DNA from: JAJPKK01 sp963781195
GTDB taxonomy: Bacteria > Pseudomonadota > Alphaproteobacteria > Rhizobiales > Xanthobacteraceae
Assembly: GCA_963781195.1 (NCBI GenBank)
Contig: CAWAEZ010000011.1
Location: forward strand, 682,001 to 746,000
Reading direction: 5' to 3'
Length of the DNA stretch: 64,000 nucleotides
A program made the position numbers and the translations under genes. Below, piece after piece: positions 1 to 9,725 of the stretch. The notes beneath the pieces are model-generated. The model saw only the letters and a list, made by a program, of their open reading frames with translations. It was not told the origin of the DNA and made no database searches. The first letter of the stretch is position 1, and every line of letters starts with the position of its first letter.

Positions 1-1032
<1,032 letters not shown>

Positions 1033-1165
1033 CGACGTTCCGCCCTCGTTCGTGGAATTGCGGCACGGTGCGGAAGCGCGGTACTGTCGCCGCGGTCCGT
1101 GTTGCACAGCGGACGTCACCTCGGACCTGCTTATCAAGCGGACTTGCACACCAAAAGGGTCGGCC

Positions 1166-2125
1166 ATGCGTCTCTCCGCGCTCATTTTCGCCGCCGCCGT
1201 CGCCGCGACCGGCGCCACGCCGGCGGCGGCCGACTATCCGGATCGCCTCGTCCGCCTCGTCGTGCCGGTGGCCGCGGGCGGCGGCGTCGACGTGATGGCG
1301 CGGTTGCTGGCGCAGAAGCTCGGCGAGCGCCTCGGCCAGCAGTTCGTGGTCGAGAACCGGGCGGGCGCTGCCGGCATCATCGGCAGCAAGGCGGTCATCG
1401 CCGCGCCTGCGGACGGCTACACGCTGCTCTACACCCCGAGCAGCCTGTCGCTGGCGGTGGTGGTGTCGAAGACGCCGCCCTACGACCTCGCCAAGGATTT
1501 CACCCCGATCGTCGACGTCGCAATCAGCCCGTACGCCATCGTGGTCAATCCCACCCTGCCGGTGAAGTCGTTTCCGGAATTCCTCGCCTATGCCAAGGCC
1601 AATCCGGGCAAGCTCAATTTCAGCTCGGCCGGCGTCGGAAGCGCCTCCCACCTCGCCGCCGAATTGCTGGAGGTGATGGGCGGCATCAAGATGACCCACG
1701 TGCCCAACAAGGGAATGAATCCCGCCCTGATCGACCTGATGTCGGGCCAGGTGCAGGTCCTGTTCGCCAGCGTGCCGAGCCTCTTGTCGGAGAACACCGG
1801 ACGGGTCCGCCCGATCGCGATGGCGGAAAAGAACCGCTCGGCATTGCTTCCGGACATGCCGACCATCGGTAAATCCGGGCTGCCCGGGTTCGAGGTCAGC
1901 AACTGGGCCGGACTGCTGGGGCCGCCGGGTCTCGATCCGGCGATCGTGAAGAAGCTTCATGACGAAATCATCGCCATCCTCGCCACCGAGGACATGAAAG
2001 CGCGCATCAAGAAGCTCGGCTATGACGTGATCGCGAGCACGCCCGAGCAGTTCGCGGCGCAATTGCACGAGGATGTCGTGCGCTGGGGCGACGTCGCCAA
2101 GCGCGCCGGCATCAATACCGACTGA
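1166..2125 (+). CDS. Bug-family tripartite tricarboxylate transporter substrate-binding protein
   Basis: A 319-residue secreted protein. The ATG at 1166 follows an AAGGGT ribosome site and opens a signal peptide of about 20 residues (cleavage near AAA-DYPDR). The mature part has the Bug/TctC signatures: an early glycine-rich ligand loop (VVPVAAGGGVDVMAR), VENRAGAAGIIG, FTPIVDVA and a C-terminal two-lobed periplasmic-binding fold of normal length. Such proteins bind carboxylates or related small molecules for TctAB-type permeases or act in sensing. No TctA/TctB gene is adjacent, as is usual for the expanded Bug families. It converges with a catabolic operon whose last gene ends only 6 bp away, so the ligand may be that operon's substrate. 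That link is inference. Confidence 0.9.
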   Translation: MRLSALIFAAAVAATGATPAAADYPDRLVRLVVPVAAGGGVDVMARLLAQKLGERLGQQFVVENRAGAAGIIGSKAVIAAPADGYTLLYTPSSLSLAVVVSKTPPYDLAKDFTPIVDVAISPYAIVVNPTLPVKSFPEFLAYAKANPGKLNFSSAGVGSASHLAAELLEVMGGIKMTHVPNKGMNPALIDLMSGQVQVLFASVPSLLSENTGRVRPIAMAEKNRSALLPDMPTIGKSGLPGFEVSNWAGLLGPPGLDPAIVKKLHDEIIAILATEDMKARIKKLGYDVIASTPEQFAAQLHEDVVRWGDVAKRAGINTD

Positions 2126-2131
2126 CTGTCG

Positions 2132-3103
2132 TCAATAGACCCGGTTGATCGGCGGCTGTCCTGCGATCAGCACCCGCGACACATTCTCCCACGCGGAGCG
2201 GAACAGGAACGCGGACGCCTGCCGGGTGACACCGGCGATGTGGGGCGTCAGCAACAGCCGGCTGGCCGCCTCACCGGTCAGCCTCAAGAGCGGATTGTCG
2301 GGCGCAGGCGGCTCCGTGGAATAGACATCGACGGCCGCGCCACCGAGATGGCCGGAGTGCAGGGCTGCCGCGAGCGCGGCCTCGTCGACCACCCCACCAC
2401 GCGCGGCCTGGATGAGAATGGCCCCCTTCTTCATCGAGGCAAGCTCGCGGGCGCCGATCAGGTTGGTGGTTTCCGGCAGCAACGGCACATGGAGCGTGAC
2501 GACGTCGACGTCGGCGATAAGTTCAGCGAGCGAGCCGACACGCCCCGCCGGACCCGAGCCCGCAGCGCCGGCCGGATCGAAATACGAGACCCGGGCCCCT
2601 TCCCGCGTGAACGCCTGCGCGACCGCGCGACCGATGGTGCCGAAGCCCACGATGCCGACCGCAAGGCCGTCGATGCCGGCGAGATTGTCCGCGATCATGC
2701 GGGCGCGGAAACCCGCGTAGTCGCCGGCCTTGATCGCGGCATCGGCCCGGCACAGGCCGCGCAACAGGGCCGAAGCCGAGGTCACGACATATTCGGCGAC
2801 CGCGGTGTTGCTGCCGCCAGGCACGTTGGCAACGGGAAGCCCGAGGCGGACGAGGGCGTCGCGGTCCAGGCGATCGACGCCGGCGCCGGTGACCTGGACC
2901 AGGCGCAGCGCCGTCCCCTCGAACAGCCCGGGGCTGAGCCTGGGGCCGACGGCCGGGATCACCAGCGCGGCACACGCCTTCATCAGGGCGGGGATGTCCG
3001 GGTCGGCGGGCGCGTGATAGGCGACCTCGAATCCGGCGGGCGGCAAGGCACCGACGCGCGCAAAATCCGCTTGCGGGCGAAGGCAGAGAACGCGATCGGG
3101 CAT
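2132..3103 (-). CDS. D-2-hydroxyacid dehydrogenase, NAD(P)-dependent
   Basis: A 323-residue member of the D-isomer-specific 2-hydroxyacid dehydrogenase family. It has the N-terminal substrate domain, the Rossmann motif GIVGFGTIGRAVAQAF near residue 150, the substrate Arg in QAARGGVVDE, the Glu in VYSTEPP and the catalytic His in LLTPHIAGVT. Expected reaction: interconversion of a 2-oxoacid and a D-2-hydroxyacid, in the cytoplasm. The start at 3103 is 5 bp downstream of the cupin stop, so this is the last gene of a four-gene operon. The precise substrate (glyoxylate, hydroxypyruvate or another) cannot be told from sequence. Confidence 0.9.
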   Translation of the reverse strand: MPDRVLCLRPQADFARVGALPPAGFEVAYHAPADPDIPALMKACAALVIPAVGPRLSPGLFEGTALRLVQVTGAGVDRLDRDALVRLGLPVANVPGGSNTAVAEYVVTSASALLRGLCRADAAIKAGDYAGFRARMIADNLAGIDGLAVGIVGFGTIGRAVAQAFTREGARVSYFDPAGAAGSGPAGRVGSLAELIADVDVVTLHVPLLPETTNLIGARELASMKKGAILIQAARGGVVDEAALAAALHSGHLGGAAVDVYSTEPPAPDNPLLRLTGEAASRLLLTPHIAGVTRQASAFLFRSAWENVSRVLIAGQPPINRVY

Positions 3104-3108
3104 GGCGG

Positions 3109-3483
3109 TCAAAAGCTCGGAAATTCGGTGGTGCCGGAGGTGACGTCGGAGGCGGCGAAGAAGCAAAGGAGGACCAGCGGCTCGGTGCCGGTGTTCCGGG
3201 TCATGTGCTTCTCGTTGGGCGGAATGAGCACGATGTCGCCGGCAACGAGCGGAAGCTCGCCGCTTTCGGCCATCGTCACCCCGGTCCCGCGCAGCACATA
3301 GATGCACTCCTCGAAACCATCGTGCAGATGCGGCCCGCGGCCCGGGTCTCCCGGCTTCGGGACCGCAATCTCCGCGATCCGAACCGTGAGACGCGACCCG
3401 ATCTCGCCGGAGACCGGCTCGAGCGACGTGCGGCCGGGCAGTCCCAGCCGCTTCGCCTGCGAAGGCTTGAGCAAGCGCGCCAT
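3109..3483 (-). CDS. Cupin-domain protein
   Basis: A 124-residue single-domain cupin. Motif 1 is visible as HLHDGFEECIYVLRG (His, His, Glu metal ligands) and motif 2 as PPNEKHMTRN. The start codon shares one base with the stop of the creatininase-family gene (TGATG), so the two are translationally coupled. Small cupins beside catabolic genes are often isomerases, dioxygenases or sugar/acid-binding accessory proteins. The sequence does not discriminate among these. Confidence 0.85.
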   Translation of the reverse strand: MARLLKPSQAKRLGLPGRTSLEPVSGEIGSRLTVRIAEIAVPKPGDPGRGPHLHDGFEECIYVLRGTGVTMAESGELPLVAGDIVLIPPNEKHMTRNTGTEPLVLLCFFAASDVTSGTTEFPSF

Positions 3484-4286
3484 CAGCCGACCTGCCGCAG
3501 CCGCTTGATCTCGGCCGTCCCGCCCTGCACCGCCTCGAGCTGGCGGAAGATGTCCCGCGCTTCGGCGGCGATGGCATCGGCGATGTCGACGAGCATGCGC
3601 TCGCCCTTGTCGGCCCGGGCGTTCTGCGGGCTGCCGAACCAGCCGGTCGGGGCGATCGAGCGAATGTCGGTGAGCACCGGCTGGTAGCTACGGGTGCGGC
3701 GCAGCTTATCCATCTTGTGGCCGTGGCTGTGATCGGAGGAGTAGTCGATGCGGTCGAGATGCACGAGCTCCGGGCGGTGTGCCAGCACCGCCAGCGCCTC
3801 GATCTCCCCGCCATGGGTGAGACCATTGCAGGAATGACCGTAGAGCTCCTCGGCGACGTAGCAGGCCTGGACCGTGAGGACACTCAGGCCGTGGTCGCGA
3901 TGAAGCGATTCCGCCGCGATCGCCAGGGACGGGATATTGCCCTCGTGCCAGTTCACGATCAGCAGTTCGCGCGCGCCGTGGCGCGCCACCGAGACGCAGG
4001 TTTCCGTGACCACCCGCATATAGGTGTCGGGGGTCAGGGTGATCGTCCCCTCGAAAGGCGCATGCATCGGCGTGACGCCGAACGGTGTATTCGGCAGCAC
4101 CAGCCCGTCCATCCGTTCGGCCACCGCGTGACCGATGACGTTGGCCGCGAGGGTATCCGTGCCGGTGGGCAGATGCGGGCCGTGCTGCTCGACGCTGCCG
4201 CACGGGAGGATCACCAGCCCGCTCCGCACGAGCTGGGCTGCGATCTCGGGCTGGGTCAGATCGGCGAAGTAGCGGCTAGGCAACAT
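3483..4286 (-). CDS. Creatininase-family amidohydrolase
   Basis: A 267-residue protein of the creatininase/MftE superfamily. Metal-binding and catalytic features are in place: LPCGSVEQHGPHLPTGTD at the N terminus (Glu, His and Asp ligands), NWHEGNIPSL in the middle and HGGEIEAL near residue 165. Family members hydrolyse cyclic amides such as creatinine, formamide derivatives (FAPy deformylase) or peptide termini. The gene overlaps the upstream Gfo/Idh/MocA gene by 11 bp and the downstream cupin by 1 bp, giving a tight operon. Neighbours acting on hydroxyacids make creatinine itself an unlikely substrate. Confidence 0.87.
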   Translation of the reverse strand: MLPSRYFADLTQPEIAAQLVRSGLVILPCGSVEQHGPHLPTGTDTLAANVIGHAVAERMDGLVLPNTPFGVTPMHAPFEGTITLTPDTYMRVVTETCVSVARHGARELLIVNWHEGNIPSLAIAAESLHRDHGLSVLTVQACYVAEELYGHSCNGLTHGGEIEALAVLAHRPELVHLDRIDYSSDHSHGHKMDKLRRTRSYQPVLTDIRSIAPTGWFGSPQNARADKGERMLVDIADAIAAEARDIFRQLEAVQGGTAEIKRLRQVG

Positions 4287-5367
4287 GGCGGGTCTTTTCT
4301 GCCAGCTTGTTGTTGGCGTCGGCGATCACATCGGCGATCCGCACCGCCTGCCCCTGCCTCTCGATCGAGCGCAACGCCGCATAGACGACCGCCAGCGCGA
4401 CATTGCCGTTATGCGCATTGAGCTCGCTGGTGCGCCCGGTGCGGCAACTCTCCGCGAACATCTCCAGCTCGGCGCGGAACATATCGCTTTCGGGGACCTG
4501 AAGGACCTCGCGCTTGGCGTAGCCGTCCTTGCCCCGCTGGATGTAGAGCGTCGAGCTCTCGTGAATCTTGTCCGGCGTGTCCCAGGTGCCGAAATCGATC
4601 TCGTAGTGCATCAGGCCCTTCGACCCGAACACCCGCGCCGCGAACACGCCCGGCGAGGTCCACGACGACCCCACATAGGCGATCTTCCCGTCGGCGAAAC
4701 GCAGCAGCGTCATCGACTGGTCGTCGACCTCGGCGCCGACCGGCGACAGCTTGGAAGCCATCGAGCTCGCCTCGACGATCTCGCCGCCGAGGTAATGCAC
4801 GACGTCGAACTGATGGATGGCAAGCTGCGACAGCGGGCCGCCGGGCGCCCGGTCCTTGTACCAGCGCCACGTCTTCGGGGTGAGCTCCAGCGCGCGCTCA
4901 TTGGAGAAGTTCGCCTCGATGAAGGCGACGCGCCCCAGTTCGCCGGCGTCGATCGCCTCGCGGATCAGGCGAAAGCCCGCCATCAGCCGCGCACTGTGGC
5001 CGACGGTCACGGTGACGCCGTATGATTTTTCGAGCGCCTCGATCTCCAGGCCTTCCTCCAGCGTGCTGGCGATCGGCTTCTCGGTGTAGACATGCTTGCC
5101 CGCCTTCGCGACCTCGCGGGCGAGCGGAAGATGCTGCTCATTGGGAACCGTGAGGACAACCCCCTTGATGTCCGGATCCGCAAGCATGGATTCGAGATCG
5201 GCGGTGGCGCGAACCCCGAACCGCTTGGCGAACTCGGCGCGCTTTTCCTCGGTGCGGCTATAGCCCGCGACGATCTCGATCGCGCCGGATTGGCTGGCGG
5301 CGCGGGTCAGCACATTCGCCCATCGACCGAGCCCCACGATGCCCACTTTCACGCGATTTCCAGCCAT
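4276..5367 (-). CDS. Gfo/Idh/MocA-family oxidoreductase
   Basis: A 363-residue NAD(P)-dependent dehydrogenase. An N-terminal Rossmann domain (VGIVGLGRWANV) and the family lysine in TEKPIAS near residue 97 precede the C-terminal alpha/beta domain (WRWYKDRAPGGPLSQLAIHQFD). Relatives oxidise sugars, inositols or related polyols. It is the first gene of the operon reaching 2132. A 107-bp gap to 5475 should hold the promoter, although I recognise no clear -35/-10 pair there. Confidence 0.9.
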   Translation of the reverse strand: MAGNRVKVGIVGLGRWANVLTRAASQSGAIEIVAGYSRTEEKRAEFAKRFGVRATADLESMLADPDIKGVVLTVPNEQHLPLAREVAKAGKHVYTEKPIASTLEEGLEIEALEKSYGVTVTVGHSARLMAGFRLIREAIDAGELGRVAFIEANFSNERALELTPKTWRWYKDRAPGGPLSQLAIHQFDVVHYLGGEIVEASSMASKLSPVGAEVDDQSMTLLRFADGKIAYVGSSWTSPGVFAARVFGSKGLMHYEIDFGTWDTPDKIHESSTLYIQRGKDGYAKREVLQVPESDMFRAELEMFAESCRTGRTSELNAHNGNVALAVVYAALRSIERQGQAVRIADVIADANNKLAEKTRHVA

Positions 5368-5474
5368 GAGCGTCCCTTTTCAGTCTTTTTCGCGTTCGTC
5401 TGTAGGCGTCACACGCCACCCCGTCAACGGCACGCGGAGCCGCATCGCACGACGGCGGCGGCGGCGCTCCGGGA

Positions 5475-7529
5475 TCACTGGAAGGTCATCGCGATCTCCC
5501 TTATGCCGCGGGGCACCCGGACGCCGACAAAGCTGCCATTGATCCGGATCACGTCCAGTTCCTCATCCTCGGTACGGGCGGTAATCGGCTGGGAATAGGA
5601 ATCGCGAACGATCAGCAGGCTGTCCATAGGCGTCGAGACACGGAGCCTGAGACGATCGCCGCTGTCTGCGAGGAGCGTGACTTCGCCGGATTGTGCTCCG
5701 ATCCCACTCACCGGTGCCCTGAGCCTGCCGGCCTCTTCCTTGGCGACGACCGCCCGATCGGAGATCGCGAAAGACGGGTCGGCCCGCAGCACGTCATAAG
5801 CTTCGTTCGGATCTTCCACCGTCGTGATCTCCCGGGCCAAGGCGAAGCGAAACACCGGCGTGACAAACTCATAGACGAACGGCCGTCCCTCGCCGCGCCC
5901 GGTTGGACAGAACACCGGATTTCCCCCGGTCCGGAGCACGAGATGTCGGGACTCCAGGCGGAACATGGAAATCACGTAGCGCACGGCGGCGTTCTGCAGA
6001 ATCGGAAGCGATAAATAATCGTCGACGGGGATCGCGGTTTCCTGCGCGAGGCACCCGCCCGCGGCTTCCTTGAGATGGGAACTCACGGGAACGTCCAGCA
6101 CGACGTTGCGCTCGAAGCGCGATCGCGTGACGCTGCCGGCACCCGGAGGAATTGCCACGTTCGACATGAAGAGCGCATATCGGGCATCCGGATTGGGGAT
6201 ATAGCCATCCGCCATGGCGAGACCGAACGCCGCAAAGTGATTGGGCGACAGCCGCGCCAGACGCCAGTGGGCGTTTTCAAAGTCCGCCCCCGTCTCGCGT
6301 ATCACCACGGCGCGCTGCAGCCCGACATCGCGCGCCTGCAACTCGCGCGCAACGGCGCGGATGACCGCCAGCCCCGGCCCCTCGCGCGGCACAAGGCCCG
6401 CAGCTAATCCGCTCGACGTGAGCTTCAATGCGATGGCGACGAGTGCGACCGCCAGGCCGACCTCAGCAATGCCCCGCACATGGCGGAAACTCGCGGCGAG
6501 GATGGCGACAAGCACGATCGGACTGAAGACATACGAATAGTAGGATACCGACAGCACGAATGTCGGCAGCACGCCCTGCAGATCGGGCCCCATCGTCTTC
6601 ATGACCGGGTCGAGCAACATCGAGAGCACGTAGACGACGGCCAGCACTGCGATCCCGGCTCGGGCCGCCGGCCGCCAGAGAGCGACCCCCAACGCAACGG
6701 CGGCCAATGCCAGTCCGATGCGCGTGGCCGAGACATCGCGATGGATCAGAATATCCCACGTCTGACGCCAATCGAAAAACAGCGCAAAGGTGCTCCTCGT
6801 CCCGCTGGCGGCGCTTGTCTGCATGAAGCGGAGGAGCTCCGGCGCGATCGCGAGCAAAACCCCTGCGAGTCCCGCGGCGGCGCTCACGGCGTGGCGCAGC
6901 GGATCCGGACGCAACACGACCCAGAGAAATGCGACGTAGCCACCGAATATCGCGATGAAGTAAAGCGACGACGCCCCGTAGAGGACGCCAAACCCGAACG
7001 ACATCAGCGCCACGACGCTCAGGCGCTTCCCCTCCTCCAACGCCATCGGACAGAGCAAAAGCGCGAACAGCGGGTATCCCCAGCCGAACAGGCCCCCGCC
7101 GACGTAATCCGGCCCGTAATAGAGCCAATTGAGGATATTCAGGCCGGCCGACGCGCAGGCGGCAAGTCCGACGGCGACTCGAAACGATGCGCCGTACACC
7201 TTGCAGAGAATCGTCGCCGTCAATGCGATGAAGATCGTGCACCGCGCAAGAAGGAGCAGCAACACGCCCGTCGATGAGGTGACCAGCGCCATGAACAGGC
7301 TGTCGAGCTTGATCGCAAACATTCCCGAAGGTAGGGCGTCAACTCCCGACAGGATCTGCGGGACCCGGTGATAGAAACCATGTTGCCAAAACAACTGCGA
7401 TGCCAGCGTTCGCGCGAGAATCGTGATTTCCAGATCGGTTGACGAGTTAGGCACGCCGAACCACGCCAGCGGGAGAATACATGCGGCGACGGCCGAGACG
7501 AAAAACAGCCCGTTGCCGAGAGTTTTCAT
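5475..7529 (-). CDS. Large polytopic membrane protein with C-terminal soluble domain (unrecognised)
   Basis: A 684-residue protein. The start at 7529 is preferred because AAGGGGG lies 8 bp upstream and the first residues (MKTLGNGLFF) lead straight into a membrane segment. About ten hydrophobic helices fill the first 400 residues, followed by a C-terminal domain of roughly 280 residues with beta-rich stretches. This layout (multi-pass N-terminus, exported C-terminus) is seen in GT-C glycosyltransferases and YfhO-like proteins, but I see no diagnostic catalytic motif and do not assign one. It lies back-to-back with the methyltransferase gene at 7736 and beside a deoxysugar operon, so a role in surface-glycan assembly is a reasonable inference only. 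Confidence 0.7.
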   Translation of the reverse strand: MKTLGNGLFFVSAVAACILPLAWFGVPNSSTDLEITILARTLASQLFWQHGFYHRVPQILSGVDALPSGMFAIKLDSLFMALVTSSTGVLLLLLARCTIFIALTATILCKVYGASFRVAVGLAACASAGLNILNWLYYGPDYVGGGLFGWGYPLFALLLCPMALEEGKRLSVVALMSFGFGVLYGASSLYFIAIFGGYVAFLWVVLRPDPLRHAVSAAAGLAGVLLAIAPELLRFMQTSAASGTRSTFALFFDWRQTWDILIHRDVSATRIGLALAAVALGVALWRPAARAGIAVLAVVYVLSMLLDPVMKTMGPDLQGVLPTFVLSVSYYSYVFSPIVLVAILAASFRHVRGIAEVGLAVALVAIALKLTSSGLAAGLVPREGPGLAVIRAVARELQARDVGLQRAVVIRETGADFENAHWRLARLSPNHFAAFGLAMADGYIPNPDARYALFMSNVAIPPGAGSVTRSRFERNVVLDVPVSSHLKEAAGGCLAQETAIPVDDYLSLPILQNAAVRYVISMFRLESRHLVLRTGGNPVFCPTGRGEGRPFVYEFVTPVFRFALAREITTVEDPNEAYDVLRADPSFAISDRAVVAKEEAGRLRAPVSGIGAQSGEVTLLADSGDRLRLRVSTPMDSLLIVRDSYSQPITARTEDEELDVIRINGSFVGVRVPRGIREIAMTFQ

Positions 7530-7735
7530 CTCCAGTGCCCCCTTGTCGACCGCGCGGATGCGGCGCGCGTTTAGATCACGGAACCGGCACGCCAGCAACG
7601 ATCACCGGGTCGCTTCGGTTGTTCGCACATGGGGCGCAGGCTATGAATGATACGGAGCAGATCGCGCCTGGAATTGACGTTCTCGGGCACAACGGGCCCT
7701 TGCGGGGTCGGGCGAGGGGAAATGCGGAGTAACCG

Positions 7736-8494
7736 ATGACCGTGCCGGAATTCGACGGCTACACGAAATCCTACGAGAGGGATATCGACGCGGCGATCGC
7801 GGTTTTCGGAAAGGGCCATGATTTCTTCGTCAAGCATAAGTCCGAGATCCTCCTGCCGGCCTTTGCGGAACTCGGCAAGGACGCATCCACGCTGAAGGTT
7901 CTCGATGTCGGATGCGGGACCGGGATGGTCCATCCCCACATCGCGAACAGCGTCGGCGAGCTTCACGGCATCGACGTGTCCGGCGCATCGATCGACATTG
8001 CGCGCCGCGCGAATCCATCGGGCCACTACGCGACCTATGACGGCGGCAAGTTGCCCTATGAGGACGGCTGTTTCGACGCCACCTTCGCCATCTGCGTGCT
8101 CCACCACGTGCCGGTCGAACGATGGCCCGCCTTCGTCGATGAGATGCGGCGTGTCGTCAAACCGGGCGGCCTCGTTCTCTTCGTGGAACACAATCCCCTC
8201 AATCCCGCGACGCAGTGGGTGGTAAGGACCTGTCCGATCGACGCCAATGCGGTGCTGGTCAAACCCTGGACATTGCGCCGGCTCATGAGCGGTTGCGGAG
8301 TTTCCGAGGTGCGTACGAGCTACGTTCTCTTTACTCCCTTCGCCGGGCAACAGTTCCGCCGCCTGGACGGTTTCCTGTCTCGCCTGCCGTTTGGCGCCCA
8401 ATACATCATGAGTGGCCGGAGGGCGGGCGGCGATCCGCCCTCGGGCCGGTCGGGTTTTACGACGCTTACGAACCGCCCGACCGCCGGCCGATGA
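7736..8494 (+). CDS. Class I SAM-dependent methyltransferase
   Basis: A 252-residue enzyme. Motif I VLDVGCGTG sits near residue 61, an acidic post-I residue follows in LHGIDVSG, and motif III-like MRRVVKPGGLVLFVEH is near residue 143. It belongs to the Methyltransf_11/25 type. Its stop codon overlaps the next gene's start (ATGA at 8491-8494), so the methyltransferase and the oxidoreductase behind it are coupled. Sugar or lipid-carrier O-methylation is plausible from context. The methyl acceptor is unknown. Confidence 0.85.
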   Translation: MTVPEFDGYTKSYERDIDAAIAVFGKGHDFFVKHKSEILLPAFAELGKDASTLKVLDVGCGTGMVHPHIANSVGELHGIDVSGASIDIARRANPSGHYATYDGGKLPYEDGCFDATFAICVLHHVPVERWPAFVDEMRRVVKPGGLVLFVEHNPLNPATQWVVRTCPIDANAVLVKPWTLRRLMSGCGVSEVRTSYVLFTPFAGQQFRRLDGFLSRLPFGAQYIMSGRRAGGDPPSGRSGFTTLTNRPTAGR

Positions 8495-9645
8495 GAATTT
8501 CGGTCGTGGGCGGCGGACGCTGGGCGCGCACGATCGCCGCCGTGCTCACCTCGCTGCCGTCCCGCGCCGACGACGTGGTGCTACATTCCCCGCGCAATGC
8601 ACCGGCAATCGCCGCGTGGATCCAGGAGATTGGGTTGCCGGACCCGACCCGCGCCGCAAGGCTGCGAGCCTGTTCGTCCTGGCCGCTATTTGATAAGGTA
8701 GAAGACCGCCCGGATGCCATCGTCGTCGCCAACCGGGTCGACGATCATTTTGCCGCTGCCAGCGCCGCACTGGGGCACGGCATCCCGGTGCTGGTGGAAA
8801 AGCCCGTGACGATCTCGCACGACCGGATCGTGGAGCTGCACGACCTTGCGACGCGGCACGGCGTCGTGATGGCTGCGAGCCATGTCTTTCTCTTTGCGCG
8901 ATATTTCCAAAAATTTGCGAAGATTGTCGTCGCCAACGGCACACCCCAGCACAGCGTCGTCACATGGACCGACGGCGCGGCCGAGACGCGGCGTGGGGAA
9001 GCAAAAAGCTATGATGCCGCCGTGACGCTCGCCGACGATGTGCTGCCGCACATCGTGCCGCTGCTTGAAGCGATGCGGATAACCGATCCGAAGCTCGAGT
9101 CGTTTCAAGTTGGACGCGGAGGGGCGGAGCTCTCACTGTCGCTCGCGTCAAGCGGCGGCCCGGTTTCTCTGCTGTTGGCGCGCGACAGCGCCGCCCGCCG
9201 CCGCGAAATTTCGATTCAGGCCGCGGCCGGCCGCGCCGGGCTCAATTTTGCGAGCGAGCCCGGCCAAATCCGAGCGCCTCGTTTCGCCGGCACCGGGGAC
9301 CCGGACTGGAACCATGGGCCAACGCCGCTCGCGGCGATGTTGAACGCATTCCTGGCGTGCGTCGAAGGGGCGCCGCTGGATCCCCGCCTGTCCCTGCAAC
9401 GCGCGATGCCGGCCGCCGGGCTCGCCGACGATCTGCGGGGGCCCTATCTCGCGCACCAAGCCGCGTGGCTCGCGGAGCGCGTGGGGCGGCCTTTCGACGA
9501 CGCCGTGCGCTACGCCTGCAAGGAGCTTTCGGGCGACGGCACACCAATCGACGAGGCCGCGTGGTCCCGGATCGACAACGTCGCAGCCCTCCGCGAGCAT
9601 TTGTCGAACCGCCGCCAGTCACATGGCGCACCGCACGCGAAATAA
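8491..9645 (+). CDS. Gfo/Idh/MocA-like oxidoreductase, divergent
   Basis: A 384-residue protein with an N-terminal nucleotide-binding loop (SVVGGGRWART) and the conserved VLVEKPVT near residue 109 that carries the family lysine. The C-terminal half is diverged and lengthened compared with standard family members. Coupled by ATGA overlap to the methyltransferase. It may modify a nucleotide-activated sugar in the same pathway as the opposite-strand rfb operon, with which it converges (80 bp between stops). Confidence 0.8.
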   Translation: MRISVVGGGRWARTIAAVLTSLPSRADDVVLHSPRNAPAIAAWIQEIGLPDPTRAARLRACSSWPLFDKVEDRPDAIVVANRVDDHFAAASAALGHGIPVLVEKPVTISHDRIVELHDLATRHGVVMAASHVFLFARYFQKFAKIVVANGTPQHSVVTWTDGAAETRRGEAKSYDAAVTLADDVLPHIVPLLEAMRITDPKLESFQVGRGGAELSLSLASSGGPVSLLLARDSAARRREISIQAAAGRAGLNFASEPGQIRAPRFAGTGDPDWNHGPTPLAAMLNAFLACVEGAPLDPRLSLQRAMPAAGLADDLRGPYLAHQAAWLAERVGRPFDDAVRYACKELSGDGTPIDEAAWSRIDNVAALREHLSNRRQSHGAPHAK

Positions 9646-9725
9646 ATTCGTCCAGCTCTGCGAAATGCGCCGTTGCCCTGCCGGTTGAACCGGACAGCTT
9701 CGGCCGAGGTCATCGTCGGCAAGCG

